Assembly: GCA_964573295.1 (NCBI GenBank)
Contig: CAZNJE010000018.1
Location: forward strand, 10,959 to 74,958
DNA from: CAYQJL01 sp964573295
GTDB lineage: Bacteria > Eisenbacteria > RBG-16-71-46 > CAIMUX01 > WJJG01
DNA length: 64,000 nt
Reading direction: 5' to 3'
The notes beneath the pieces were generated by a model that was given only the letters and a program-made list of their open reading frames with translations, did no database searches and was not told the DNA's origin. The position numbers and the translations under genes were made by a program. This document shows, one piece after another, positions 1-7,544 of this stretch (the first letter of the stretch is position 1; each line of letters begins with the position of its first letter).

Positions 1-447
1 AGCCCAGATGTCATCGACCAGGTTATTCGGCAAGAGCTTGAGCTTGGCGTCACGTCCCTTGAGCACGAACTCCAGCGCCTCGGCGCGCTCCTTGGTCAGC
101 ACCTGCGGATCGACGCCTACCTCCTGGTCCTTGCGGATCTTCTTCTGCAGGTAGGCATCGACGGCCGGCACGCCCGGCTCGCCCATCTTGAAGAGTTCGA
201 TGCCCGAGCCCGCCAGCTCCCGCTCAGCCTGCAACCAGTAGCGCGAATCGGTCCAGAGGCCGGCTTCGCGCAACGTGACGACCACGTCACCGGCGCTGCC
301 GGTGAAGCCACTGATGAACTCGCGGCGGCGCCAACAGGCAGGGACGTATTCACTCTGGTGTGGATCGGTTGACGGGATGAGGTACGCGCTGAGCCCTTCC
401 TTGCGCATGTGCTTTCTGAGGGCCGCAAGCTTCTCCTTCGTCGTCAT
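1..447 (-). CDS. Xaa-Pro aminopeptidase (M24B), N-terminal part, cut by the window edge
   Basis: The 149 visible codons match the creatinase/prolidase N-terminal domain of aminopeptidase P: LSAYLIPSTDPHQSEYVP near residue 20, ISGFTGSAG near 46 and LWTDSRYW near 64. In the family this domain precedes the metal-binding pita-bread domain, which removes an N-terminal residue followed by proline; that domain would lie outside the window. The ATG at 447 is preceded by AGGGGAGG seven bases upstream, an excellent ribosome binding site. An 11-bp tandem array begins 25 bases upstream of the start. The frame is open to position 1 without a stop, so the gene is truncated only by the window. The family call is firm; the exact subtype (cytosolic XPNPEP1-like) is inferred from the DPHQSEY signature. 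Confidence 0.85.
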   Translation of the reverse strand, partial: MTTKEKLAALRKHMRKEGLSAYLIPSTDPHQSEYVPACWRRREFISGFTGSAGDVVVTLREAGLWTDSRYWLQAERELAGSGIELFKMGEPGVPAVDAYLQKKIRKDQEVGVDPQVLTKERAEALEFVLKGRDAKLKLLPNNLVDDIWA

Positions 448-470
448 CTCTTCCTCCCCTTCTGGCGTTT

Positions 471-529
471 CTCCTGAGTCTCTCCTGAGTCTCTCCTGAG
501 TCTCTCCTGAGTCTCTCCTGAGTCTCTCC
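471..529. repeat. 11-bp tandem array upstream of the aminopeptidase start
   Basis: CCTGAGTCTCT is repeated about five times (unit starts at 473, 484, 495, 506, 517). On the minus strand each unit reads AGAGACTCAGG, so successive copies carry AGGAGA, a Shine-Dalgarno-like core, just ahead of the gene's own GGAGG. Confidence 0.95.
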
Positions 530-648
530 TCGGGGAGAGTGCCGATCGCTTGGAAGGTCTGCGTATACCGTTCCCGGGTGAACCGGAACCGCTCCCGTTG
601 CGCGTAACCGGGGGGCCTCGCCGACCCGCGGGACCGCATGCACCATGC

Positions 649-760
649 CTGGCCCTTTGCCTGGCCCTTTGCCTGGCCCTTTGCCTGGCCCCTTGTTTGG
701 CCCCTTGTTTGGCCCCTTGCCTGGCCCCTTGTTTGGCCCCTTGTTTGGCCCCTTGCCTGG
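649..760. repeat. 12-bp tandem array (CCTGGCCCTTTG / TTTGGCCCCTTG)
   Basis: About nine copies of a 12-bp unit in two alternating variants, GCCTGGCCCTTT and TTTGGCCCCTTG. Intergenic. Confidence 0.95.
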
Positions 761-851
761 CAGACCTTCACAGTAACGGGCGTCTGCTCCACTGACAAGG
801 GCACGCTCTGCGCGCGCCATGGAATCGAGATCCCCGTGGCCGTCGGCCGCA

Positions 852-966
852 GGTGGCAGGCGCCTGGCCGGTGGCGGCTGGTCGCTGGCGCCTGGCCGGT
901 GACACCTGGCCGGTGGCACCTGGCCGGTGGCACCTGGCCGATGGCACCTGGCCGATGGCACCTGGC
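852..966. repeat. 15-bp tandem array (CACCTGGCCGGTGGC type)
   Basis: Degenerate copies in the left half become near-perfect 15-bp units (CACCTGGCCGGTGGC, then CACCTGGCCGATGGC) toward the right end. Confidence 0.9.
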
Positions 967-1131
967 CTCGCCGGGCCGGCCGGGAGCTGACCGATGACCA
1001 CCGGCTACCGCCGGCTGCCCCCCGCCCCAAGCATCCTCGGACGTGGACTTCATCTTTGGTTACGGTACACTGGTTCTCTCCGATGGCCGGTCCATCGGAT
1101 CCGATCCGGCCACAAGGCAAGATGGCCCTGA

Positions 1132-1300
1132 GAGCAGAAGACCCGGGAGCAGAAAACCCGGGAGCAACAAACCCGGGAGCAGAAGACCCGGGAGCAGAAG
1201 ACCCGGGAGCAGAAAACCCGGGAGCAACAAACCCGGGAGCAGAAGACCCGGGAGCAGAAGACCCGGGAGCAGAAGACCCGGGAGCAGAAAACCAGGAGAG
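1132..1300. repeat. 15-bp tandem array abutting the NtrC-type start
   Basis: Ten full units of ACCCGGGAGCAGAAG and variants (AGAAA, CAACAA endings) start at 1141 and recur every 15 bases. The variants come in a higher-order order that repeats about every four units. A degenerate last unit supplies the AGGAG used by the downstream start codon. Every unit carries GGGAG. Confidence 0.95.
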
Positions 1301-1306
1301 CAGGAG

Positions 1307-2728
1307 ATGACAGGCGAACTCCATCCTGACGATCCCATTCTGTTGGTGGATGACGAACCCGACGCCCGCCGGCTTGCCGGGCTCATGCTGGCCTCGAAAG
1401 GTATCACGCACACGCTCGAGTGCGGGGACCCGCGTGATGTCCTTACGCTTCTGGAGTGTCGACCGGTCGCTGCCATTCTGCTCGACCTGATCATGCCCCA
1501 CCTATCCGGCCAAGAGGTCTTGGCCGAGATTCAGCGCCGCTTCCCCGAGATTCCGGTCATCATCATGACCGGCAACGACGACATCGAAACCGCCGTCGAA
1601 TGCATGCGCGAGGGCGCGGCCGACTACCTCGTCAAGCCGGTCGAGGCCGCCCAACTCGTCTCCAGCGTGCGCCGGGTGATCGAGTATGTGGAACTGCGGC
1701 ACGAAAACCGCCGCCTGCGTGATAGCGTGCTATCGGGTGAACTGCGCCGGCCCGAGGCGTTCGATGCGATCGTGACGCACGATCCCGGGATGCTGCGTAT
1801 CTTCCGCTACATCGAAGCCATCGCACCCAGCCCCAAGCCGGTGCTGATCACGGGCGAGACCGGCGTGGGCAAGGAGCTCATCGGTCGCGCCATCCATCTG
1901 GCCAGCGACCGGCCGGGCAACCTGGTAGGCGTCAATGTGGCGGGCCTCGATGACTCCCTCTTCTCCGACACGATCTTCGGCCACGTCAAGGGCGCCTACA
2001 CCGGAGCGCTCGAAAAGCGGCTCGGATCGGTGGAACAGGCCGCCGGCGGAACACTCATGCTGGATGAGATCGGCGACCTGCGCGCCGATTCGCAAGTGAA
2101 ACTGCTGCGGCTTCTCCAGGAGCATGAATACCATCCGCTGGGTTCCTCCATGCCCAAGGTGTCCGATGCGCGCATTGTGGCGACCACCAACCGGAACATC
2201 GAAGAACAAGTGAAGGAGGGAAGTCTGCGCCGTGATCTCTACTACCGGCTGCAAACCCACCGTATTGAGATTCCGCCGCTACGAGAGCACAAGAACGACG
2301 TCGGTCCCCTGCTCGAGCATTTCCTGCAGAAGGCGGCCCGGGAAATGGACAAGCCCGTGCCGACCTATCCGCCGCAGCTCGTGCCGCTGCTTCAATCCTA
2401 CGCCTTCCCCGGCAACATCCGAGAACTCGAGAGCATGGTCTTTGACGCGGTGAGCCTGCATCGCGCCCGCATGCTGTCGATGAGGTCCTTCGAGGAGAAG
2501 ATCGGGCAAGAGGTGTCCCGGGACGAGCCGGCGACGCCTTCCGCTAACCACGATCTGGCCGGAAGCTTGAAGAGCCTTCAGCAGCTGCCTTCCCTGAAGG
2601 ACGCCGAGGAGGCCGTCATCGAAGCGGCGCTGACGAGAGCCGATGGCAATCAGAGTCTGGCGGCCAAGATGCTCGGCATCTCGCGTCAGGCCCTGAACCG
2701 TAGGCTCCTCCAGAAATCCCGCATTTGA
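1307..2728 (+). CDS. NtrC-family sigma-54-dependent response regulator
   Basis: The 473-residue protein has three parts. Residues 1-125 are a receiver with acidic pocket (VDDEPD), phospho-acceptor Asp in LLDLIMPHLSG, Thr in IIMTGND and Lys in YLVKPVE. A central AAA+ sigma-54 activation domain has Walker A GETGVGKE, the loop GAYTGA that contacts sigma-54, and Walker B TLMLDEIGDL. A C-terminal Fis-type helix-turn-helix ends QSLAAKMLGISRQALNRRL. All key residues are present, so it should oligomerise on phosphorylation and drive sigma-54 promoters. The ATG at 1307 is chosen because AGGAG lies eight bases upstream; the frame is open further upstream only through the 15-bp array. No partner histidine kinase lies nearby. 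The regulated genes are unknown. Confidence 0.93.
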   Translation: MTGELHPDDPILLVDDEPDARRLAGLMLASKGITHTLECGDPRDVLTLLECRPVAAILLDLIMPHLSGQEVLAEIQRRFPEIPVIIMTGNDDIETAVECMREGAADYLVKPVEAAQLVSSVRRVIEYVELRHENRRLRDSVLSGELRRPEAFDAIVTHDPGMLRIFRYIEAIAPSPKPVLITGETGVGKELIGRAIHLASDRPGNLVGVNVAGLDDSLFSDTIFGHVKGAYTGALEKRLGSVEQAAGGTLMLDEIGDLRADSQVKLLRLLQEHEYHPLGSSMPKVSDARIVATTNRNIEEQVKEGSLRRDLYYRLQTHRIEIPPLREHKNDVGPLLEHFLQKAAREMDKPVPTYPPQLVPLLQSYAFPGNIRELESMVFDAVSLHRARMLSMRSFEEKIGQEVSRDEPATPSANHDLAGSLKSLQQLPSLKDAEEAVIEAALTRADGNQSLAAKMLGISRQALNRRLLQKSRI

Positions 2729-2763
2729 GCAGGCAGCCCGCGCTCGACCGGCTGGCCGCCTGC
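2729..2763 (+). terminator. Hairpin directly after the NtrC-type stop codon
   Basis: GCAGGC(A)GCC pairs with GGC(C)GCCTGC around a 15-base loop, starting at the base after the TGA. There is no T-tract, so it may be a 3' stabiliser or a factor-dependent terminator. Confidence 0.4.
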
Positions 2764-2826
2764 CTGGCGCGTCCCCACTCCGCGAGACCCCGCCGCGAAC
2801 CCCAGCAGCAAACGTTGCACTCGTCT

Positions 2827-2892
2827 TGAGACGCGATGCATCTAAGACAATATTTTTCAATTGCTTAGGACCTGGGTCGCAAAAGCGTCTCA
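2827..2892. other. Nested inverted repeat in an AT-rich intergenic patch
   Basis: Perfect 8-bp arms TGAGACGC (2827-2834) and GCGTCTCA (2885-2892) enclose a second, imperfect arm pair, CTAAGACAAT and ATTGCTTAG, with TTTTTC between. The AT-rich core stands out from the surrounding GC-rich DNA. It could be a structured leader, a regulator binding site or a terminator; the sequence does not decide. Confidence 0.45.
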
Positions 2893-2897
2893 TTCCG

Positions 2898-2925
2898 TTG
2901 ACACGGTTTCGAGTTCTCCTGAGAT
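2898..2925 (+). promoter_or_regulatory. Weak candidate sigma-70 promoter
   Basis: TTGACA (2898-2903) is followed 16 bases later by TGAGAT, a poor -10. The -35 box extends to TTGACACGG, identical to two better promoters in this window (55372 and 61718). It would leave a leader of about 220 bases before the 3152 gene; 2729-3151 holds no other gene. Confidence 0.3.
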
Positions 2926-3151
2926 CAGATCGAGGCGCTAATCTAATGATAACAAATGACTTACGATCAAAAGTGCGCTCGTGGAACGCTTTCTTCTAGG
3001 AAAACGGGTGGGGCAAGGCTCCACGGTCGTCGTGTGTCGCCCTGCGCGCACCGCTTGTGGCTTGTTTGGGGTGCGAAGCACGGAATCTTTCAGGGTGGCG
3101 ATACCCCTTTTGTGCGACGGCCAGGAGCCTCCGTGACAGGAGGGACCGTTC

Positions 3152-3529
3152 ATGACGGGCGACGTTACGATTCAGTCCACTCAGGATCAGCTGTGTCTGC
3201 AGCTTCGCGGCGACGTCTCGAATCTTCCCTGGTGTGAGATCTGGCAGCAGCTTGAAGCGAAGGTCGAGTCCTGCCAACCGCAGCAGATGCTGATTGAGGC
3301 TCAAGTCTCCCGTTGGCCGAGCATCGTGCAGCTCTACGGTTGGCCGCAGCGGCTCCGTGAGACCGGTGTTCGCGAGATTTGCCGAATCGCCATCTGCGAT
3401 ACCAATCCAGCCACGCAACGGGATGCTCATTTCCTCGATTGTGTCTTGCACAATCAGGGCTTTTGCTTCTCGACCGTCTGCGACAACGTGGCTGATGCCG
3501 GTGCGTGGCTGAGCCGTCAGCCGGCCTAG
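3152..3529 (+). CDS. Small SpoIIAA/STAS-like protein, function unknown
   Basis: The 125-residue product starts at an ATG with AGGAGGG seven bases upstream. Its layout (an N-terminal strand pair QDQLCLQLRGDVSN, a helix WCEIWQQLEAKVE, then a strand MLIEAQVSRWPS and a C-terminal CDNVADAGAWLSRQ helix) resembles SpoIIAA/STAS-like proteins, but I see no diagnostic motif. No signal peptide or membrane segment is evident. It stands alone between the NtrC-type regulator and glnN, with a long leader upstream and a strong hairpin downstream. The alternative is an unrelated small alpha/beta protein. The coding call is firm; the fold call is weak. Confidence 0.6.
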   Translation: MTGDVTIQSTQDQLCLQLRGDVSNLPWCEIWQQLEAKVESCQPQQMLIEAQVSRWPSIVQLYGWPQRLRETGVREICRIAICDTNPATQRDAHFLDCVLHNQGFCFSTVCDNVADAGAWLSRQPA

Positions 3530-3610
3530 CCAACCGCGAGGGACACGCCTCGCCCCCCAGCCCCATCCGACATGGGGCCGTCGTGTTGACAAGTGTTCCA
3601 GGAGCCCGAA

Positions 3611-3642
3611 GGCCTCGGGGCCCCCAAGGGGGCTCCGAGGCC
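3611..3642 (+). terminator. Strong 15-bp hairpin downstream of the SpoIIAA-like gene
   Basis: GGCCTCGGGGCCCCC pairs with GGGGGCTCCGAGGCC (one G-T wobble) across an AA loop. It lies 81 bases past the stop. No T-tract follows. The rest of 3530-3902 has no recognisable gene or promoter. Confidence 0.45.
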
Positions 3643-3902
3643 AAGTCGTTCGAACAACACCCCCCGCGGTTCGGGCGCCACACCCGCGCATTCCTGCACA
3701 GCGGCAGGCGTTTCGACACGCCCCCCACCTGCTCCGGCACCAACGCAGGCATTCCAGCAGGACAGCAAAACCTTCTAGCACGACCCACCGAATCCGCGTA
3801 GCATCCCGGCCAGGTGAACATGGATCGTGGTAGTCAGCTTCGTCACTCGCTTCGGGTATCGTCCGTAAGTCCATTGAGGGTCCTTAGCAGGAGGTTGCGC
3901 CC

Positions 3903-6095
3903 TTGCACGAGTCCACGCCAATGCATTCCCAGGCAACGAACGCCACCGGCGTGCCATCTTTCGGTGAGCTCACCTTTACCGGCGCGGCCATGAAGCGCGG
4001 CCTGCCCTCGGATGTCTACCTTCGCCTGCACCAGACCATCCGACGTGGATTGCCCCTTGAACCCGGTATCGCTGACGTCGTCGCGCTGGCCATGAAGGAG
4101 TGGGCGATCGCGCACGGCGCCTCGCATTATTGCCACTGGTTCCAGCCCCTGACCGGGGCCACGGCGGAGAAGCACGAAGGCTTCCTCCATCCCGATGGTG
4201 CCGGGGGCGCGATCAACCGCTTCTCGGGCGATCAACTCATCCTGGGAGAACCCGACGCCAGTTCCTTCCCCTCCGGCGGCATTCGGGATACGTACGAAGC
4301 CCGCGGCTACACGGCTTGGGACCCGACCAGCCCGGCCTTCATCCTGCGGGGCACCTCGGCGGCCACGCTGTGTATCCCCAGCGTGTTCGTCTCCTATCAC
4401 GGGGAAGCGCTCGACAAGAAAACGCCGCTGCTACGTTCGATGCAAGCAGTGGCCCGTCACGCTGTCCGCATACTGACCGCCTTCGGCGAAGACCCCGACG
4501 ATGTCCAGGTGATGACGACCCTCGGCGCCGAGCAAGAGTATTTCCTCATCGATGAGGCCTTCTACCGGAAGCGCCGTGATCTGCAGATCTGCGGCCGAAC
4601 CCTGCTCGGCGCGCCACCGCCGAAGGGACACCAACTCGATGACCACTACTTTGGATCGATCCACGACCGCGTACTCGCCTATATGCACGACAGCGAGCAA
4701 CAGCTGTATCAACTTGGCGTCCCCGTCAAAACGCGTCACAACGAGGTCGCGCCGGGGCAATTCGAGCTAGCGCCGCTCTTCGAAGAAACCAATGTCGCGG
4801 CCGATCACCAGATGCTCGTCATGCACGTCTTGCAACGCACCGCCCGGCGGCACGGCTTCGTTTGCCTGCTGCACGAGAAGCCCTTCGCGGGTGTCAACGG
4901 CTCCGGCAAGCACGTGAACTGGTCGCTGGCCACATCACGCGGCGTCAATCTGCTCGATCCGCGCGAGAGCGCGCACACCAACATGCAATTCCTGGTCTTC
5001 TTGACGGCCGTCATCCGCGCCGTTGACCGTTACGGCCACCTGCTGCGCGCCTCAGTGGCCGGTGCGGGCAACGACCATCGCCTGGGCTCGAACGAGGCGC
5101 CCCCGGCAATCATCTCGATCTTCTTGGGGGACATGCTCTCGGACCTGCTCGATCAGATCGCACGCGGCCGCACGGGCAACCTGCGCAAAAGCGGCCACCT
5201 GAAGCTGGGCGCCCACACGCTGCCTCAGATTCCGAAGCACGCCAGCGACCGCAATCGGACGAGCCCGTTCGCGTTCACGGGTGACAAGTTCGAGTTCCGC
5301 GCGGTGGGATCGCTGGCCACGGTGGCCTGGCCCTGCACCGTGCTCAACACGATCGCCGCCGAGTCGCTGGACTTCATGGCCACCGAGCTCGAGCGGCGCA
5401 TGAAGCGGCGCACGCCGAGAACACAGATCGAGACGGTGGTGAAGGGACTCTTGCGGGAGGTGCTTCGGAAGCACCGGCGGATCGTCTTTGACGGCGACAG
5501 CTACTCCGACGCCTGGCACAAGGAGGCCGCGCGTCGCGACCTACCCCACCTGCCGGGCACCGCCGATGCTCTGCCCGTACTGTGGCAACGCCCCACCCAG
5601 GACCTCTTCCGCACCTACGGCGTGCTCTCGACTCGTGAGCTCCGGGCCCGGATCCATGTCCAGACTTCGAAGTACAACGCGATCCTGGCCATCGAAGCAC
5701 GCACGCTGCTGGGTATGCTTCGCCAGCAGGTGCTACCGGCGGCGCTGCGCTCCCAAGAAGAGCTCGCCCGGCTCGTCGCCGCCACGCAGGCGGCCGACCA
5801 GGTAGACTTCCAGAGCCAGACAATGCTCGGCGAGCTGATGGCTGAGATCTCGAAGCTGCGCGAGAGCATGGATCACATCGAGTCCGCCCTCGCCATCGAT
5901 TACGAGAACCACGTACCCAACGGCGTGCGTCCGGCCAACGGTCTGCGCGCCGCCCAGCGGCAATCACGCCACGTGCGTGACCGGCTCATCCCGGCGATGG
6001 AAGCCGCACGGACTGCCGCTGATCGCTTGGAGATGATGCTTCCGGCGGATCGCTGGCCGCTGCCCACCTACGCGGATATGCTCTTCGAGCTGTAG
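3903..6095 (+). CDS. glnN: Glutamine synthetase, type III (GlnN)
   Basis: This 730-residue enzyme is the GSIII form that makes glutamine from glutamate, ammonia and ATP. Type I enzymes are about 450-470 residues, and the length and several blocks are GSIII-specific: the early FPSGGIRDTYEARGY block, EQEYFLID with metal-binding acidic residues, TRHNEVAPGQFELAP, VNGSGKHVNWS and AGAGNDHRLGSNEAPP. A TTG at 3903 is preferred because AGGAGG (3889-3894) sits eight bases upstream; the in-frame ATG at 3921 is the alternative and would remove six residues. No PII gene, ammonium transporter or second glutamine synthetase is nearby. The NtrC-family gene 1.2 kb upstream invites a nitrogen-control idea, but I see no convincing sigma-54 promoter before glnN. 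Confidence 0.95.
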   Translation: MHESTPMHSQATNATGVPSFGELTFTGAAMKRGLPSDVYLRLHQTIRRGLPLEPGIADVVALAMKEWAIAHGASHYCHWFQPLTGATAEKHEGFLHPDGAGGAINRFSGDQLILGEPDASSFPSGGIRDTYEARGYTAWDPTSPAFILRGTSAATLCIPSVFVSYHGEALDKKTPLLRSMQAVARHAVRILTAFGEDPDDVQVMTTLGAEQEYFLIDEAFYRKRRDLQICGRTLLGAPPPKGHQLDDHYFGSIHDRVLAYMHDSEQQLYQLGVPVKTRHNEVAPGQFELAPLFEETNVAADHQMLVMHVLQRTARRHGFVCLLHEKPFAGVNGSGKHVNWSLATSRGVNLLDPRESAHTNMQFLVFLTAVIRAVDRYGHLLRASVAGAGNDHRLGSNEAPPAIISIFLGDMLSDLLDQIARGRTGNLRKSGHLKLGAHTLPQIPKHASDRNRTSPFAFTGDKFEFRAVGSLATVAWPCTVLNTIAAESLDFMATELERRMKRRTPRTQIETVVKGLLREVLRKHRRIVFDGDSYSDAWHKEAARRDLPHLPGTADALPVLWQRPTQDLFRTYGVLSTRELRARIHVQTSKYNAILAIEARTLLGMLRQQVLPAALRSQEELARLVAATQAADQVDFQSQTMLGELMAEISKLRESMDHIESALAIDYENHVPNGVRPANGLRAAQRQSRHVRDRLIPAMEAARTAADRLEMMLPADRWPLPTYADMLFEL

Positions 6096-6096
6096 G

Positions 6097-6140
6097 CAGC
6101 TCTGATCGGCTCTGAGCGGCTCTGAGCGGCTCTGAGCGGA
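6097..6140. repeat. 10-bp array starting at the glnN stop
   Basis: GGCTCTGAGC is repeated about four times, beginning two bases after the TAG of glnN; nearly every unit contains TGA. A short 11-bp duplication (TCATCGATCAC) follows at about 6165-6186. Confidence 0.85.
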
Positions 6141-6189
6141 ACAGAGGCCTTCGGCGTCGTTCACTCATCGATCACTCATCGATCACTCG

Positions 6190-6482
6190 GCCACGAGGGC
6201 AGCCGCGAGGGCGACCGCGAGGGCGGCCACGAGGGCAGCCGCGAGGGCGACCGCGAGGGCGACCGCGAGGGCGACCGCGAGGGCGACCGCGAGGGCAGCC
6301 GCGAGNNNNNNNNNNNNNNNNNNNNNNNNNNNNNNNNNNNNNNNNNNNNNNNNNNNNNNNNNNNNNNNNNNNNNNNNNNNNNNNNNNNNNNNNNNNNNNN
6401 NNNNNCGAGGGCAGCCGCGAGGGCGACCGCGAGGGCGACCGCGAGGGCGACCGCGAGGGCAGCCGCGAGGGCGACCGCGACG
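6190..6482. repeat. 12-bp array (CGCGAGGGCGAC) with embedded assembly gap
   Basis: Units CGCGAGGGCGAC, CGCGAGGGCAGC and related variants run on both sides of the 100-N gap at 6306-6405. The flanks overlap by four bases in repeat register, so the missing sequence is probably more copies of the same unit. Non-coding. Confidence 0.92.
6306..6405. other. Assembly gap (100 N) inside a tandem array
   Basis: A placeholder gap. Both edges are the same 12-bp repeat, so the true length is probably a whole number of units minus four bases. Confidence 0.95.
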
Positions 6483-7111
6483 CAACCCAGTCGGCGACCG
6501 GTGCGCTGCGCTCGTACGCTCGTTTGAGGTACATCACCGCAGCCAACGCGACTGACGCGTGTGATCACGCGATCCGCCCGATTGCCCGATGCGCGGGATT
6601 CAGCCGATCCACAGAGCTCATGGAATGCAATGGTATTGCTTTTACGCGCGCGAATTGGATTCCGGGATCTTAACGCAAATTCAACACGTATAAGGAATTA
6701 CAGATTTGAACTTTGTCGAGTTTCTCGCGTCGTCTCCTAGCTTCCCTCCCGCGCGCTAGGAGCCTGGCCGGCCACAAGCCCTGGCGTCCGCTGTGGTGCA
6801 GGCGGAGGGCAGCCGAATCGGCCGTGGTGCCGGCCCCGCCGTGGCACAGCCCGCCGTGGTGCCGCCCGCGGTCGGTCTAGGGCGACCACGCTGTGGGGGG
6901 GCACACACGGCGATCGTTCTGATCGCAGCTGCGAGGGTGGTCTTCACCCCCCCGTCCTGGCAAGACGAGGGCGCCGACCGAGGTGGCCGCGCTGGAAACC
7001 GGGTGCTAAAGCCAAGGCGCCGATAGGTCGATGTCTAGCTTGGGCACCGGCGAAAACGCCCGATCGGTTTGGTGTTGCGGAGAAGTGACGGGTGGGGAGG
7101 CGCAGGGGTGT
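6483..7111. other. Non-coding stretch with no recognisable gene
   Basis: Between the glnN arrays and the tRNA arrays there is an AT-richer patch (about 6600-6720) and an 8-bp inverted repeat, CTCCTAGC (6734-6741) with GCTAGGAG (6755-6762). I found no RNA family, ORF with good codon structure or ribosome binding site. Confidence 0.5.
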
Positions 7112-7200
7112 CGCCAGGTTGGCTGCCAGGTTGGCTGCCAGGGTGGCTGCCAGGGTGGCTGCCAGGGTGGCTGCCAGGGTGGCCGCCGGGGTGGCGCCAG
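7112..7200. repeat. 12-bp array (CTGCCAGGGTGG) upstream of the tRNA promoter
   Basis: About seven copies of CTGCCAGGGTGG with early GTTGG variants and a degenerate end. Non-coding. Confidence 0.92.
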
Positions 7201-7275
7201 GACGGACGGGAGCGGACCAGGCCCGTACGCTCGGTTGCACTTGACCTTCACCGGCAAGAAGCATAAAGTCTGTAC

Positions 7276-7305
7276 TTGACCGTTGGGGTCGCCGACGGTT
7301 ATAAA
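7276..7305 (+). promoter_or_regulatory. Sigma-70-type promoter for the tRNA pair
   Basis: TTGACC (7276-7281), an 18-base spacer and TATAAA (7300-7305) place the start point a few bases before tRNA-Gly at 7317. One of the clearest promoters in the window. Confidence 0.75.
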
Positions 7306-7316
7306 TGCGATTCGTC

Positions 7317-7389
7317 GCGGGAGTAGCTCAGCTGGTAGAGCACCACCTTGCCAAGGTGGCTGTCGCGAGTTCAAATCTCGTCTCCCGCT
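7317..7389 (+). tRNA. tRNA-Gly (anticodon GCC)
   Basis: Acceptor arms GCGGGAG and CTCCCGC pair perfectly. The anticodon arm is CCACC-TTGCCAA-GGTGG, giving anticodon GCC, and the T arm is GCGAG-TTCAAAT-CTCGT. The discriminator is T and CCA is not encoded. Confidence 0.95.
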
Positions 7390-7400
7390 CAGATCCCATG

Positions 7401-7427
7401 AAGGCGACGCCCAGGCGGCGTCGCCTT
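7401..7427 (+). terminator. Hairpin between the two tRNA genes
   Basis: AAGGCGACGCC and GGCGTCGCCTT form a perfect 11-bp stem with a 5-base loop, followed by TGTGTC. It may be a weak terminator or a processing signal, since no separate promoter for tRNA-Cys is visible in the 16 bases that remain. Confidence 0.5.
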
Positions 7428-7443
7428 TGTGTCAGGACAAGGG

Positions 7444-7518
7444 GGCGGCATAGCCAAGTGGCTAAGGCGACGGTCTGCAAAACCGTTATCACCGGTTCGA
7501 ATCCGGTTGCCGCCTCCA
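7444..7518 (+). tRNA. tRNA-Cys (anticodon GCA), CCA encoded
   Basis: Acceptor GGCGGCA pairs with TGCCGCC; the anticodon arm is ACGGT-CTGCAAA-ACCGT, giving anticodon GCA. The discriminator T is followed by genomic CCA (7516-7518), unlike the adjacent tRNA-Gly. Confidence 0.95.
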
Positions 7519-7544
7519 ACTCGCACCCCACCCCATAACAGGCT

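Larger units (their letters stand above)
530..1306. other. Divergent intergenic region filled with tandem arrays
   Basis: Between the leftward aminopeptidase and the rightward NtrC-type gene I see no credible gene. The stretch is mostly three arrays, listed separately, with short unique spacers at 530-648, 761-851 and 967-1131. A possible -10 (TACACT, about 1070) lacks a good -35. Long open frames exist across the region only because 12- and 15-bp units keep all frames open. Confidence 0.7.

Noticed and set aside
1043..1306. N-terminal extension of the NtrC-type protein through the 15-bp array
   Set aside because: The array is in frame, but AGGAG eight bases before ATG 1307 and the receiver domain starting right there favour the shorter protein.
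550..1310. Several long ORFs across the 5' arrays (Leu/Ala/Trp/Pro-rich frames on both strands)
   Set aside because: They are products of 12- and 15-bp repeats that lack stops in any frame; no ribosome binding site or domain supports them.
3587..3592. TTGACA in the 3530-3902 gap as a glnN promoter
   Set aside because: No acceptable -10 at 16-18 bases; a hairpin follows at 3611.
3820..3895. glnA-type glutamine riboswitch before glnN, because of CGTCCGTAAGTCC
   Set aside because: Only a short resemblance; no matching stems were found, and the motif is mainly cyanobacterial.
6793..7026. 77-residue ORF upstream of the tRNAs
   Set aside because: No ribosome binding site, no recognisable domain, composition like surrounding non-coding DNA.
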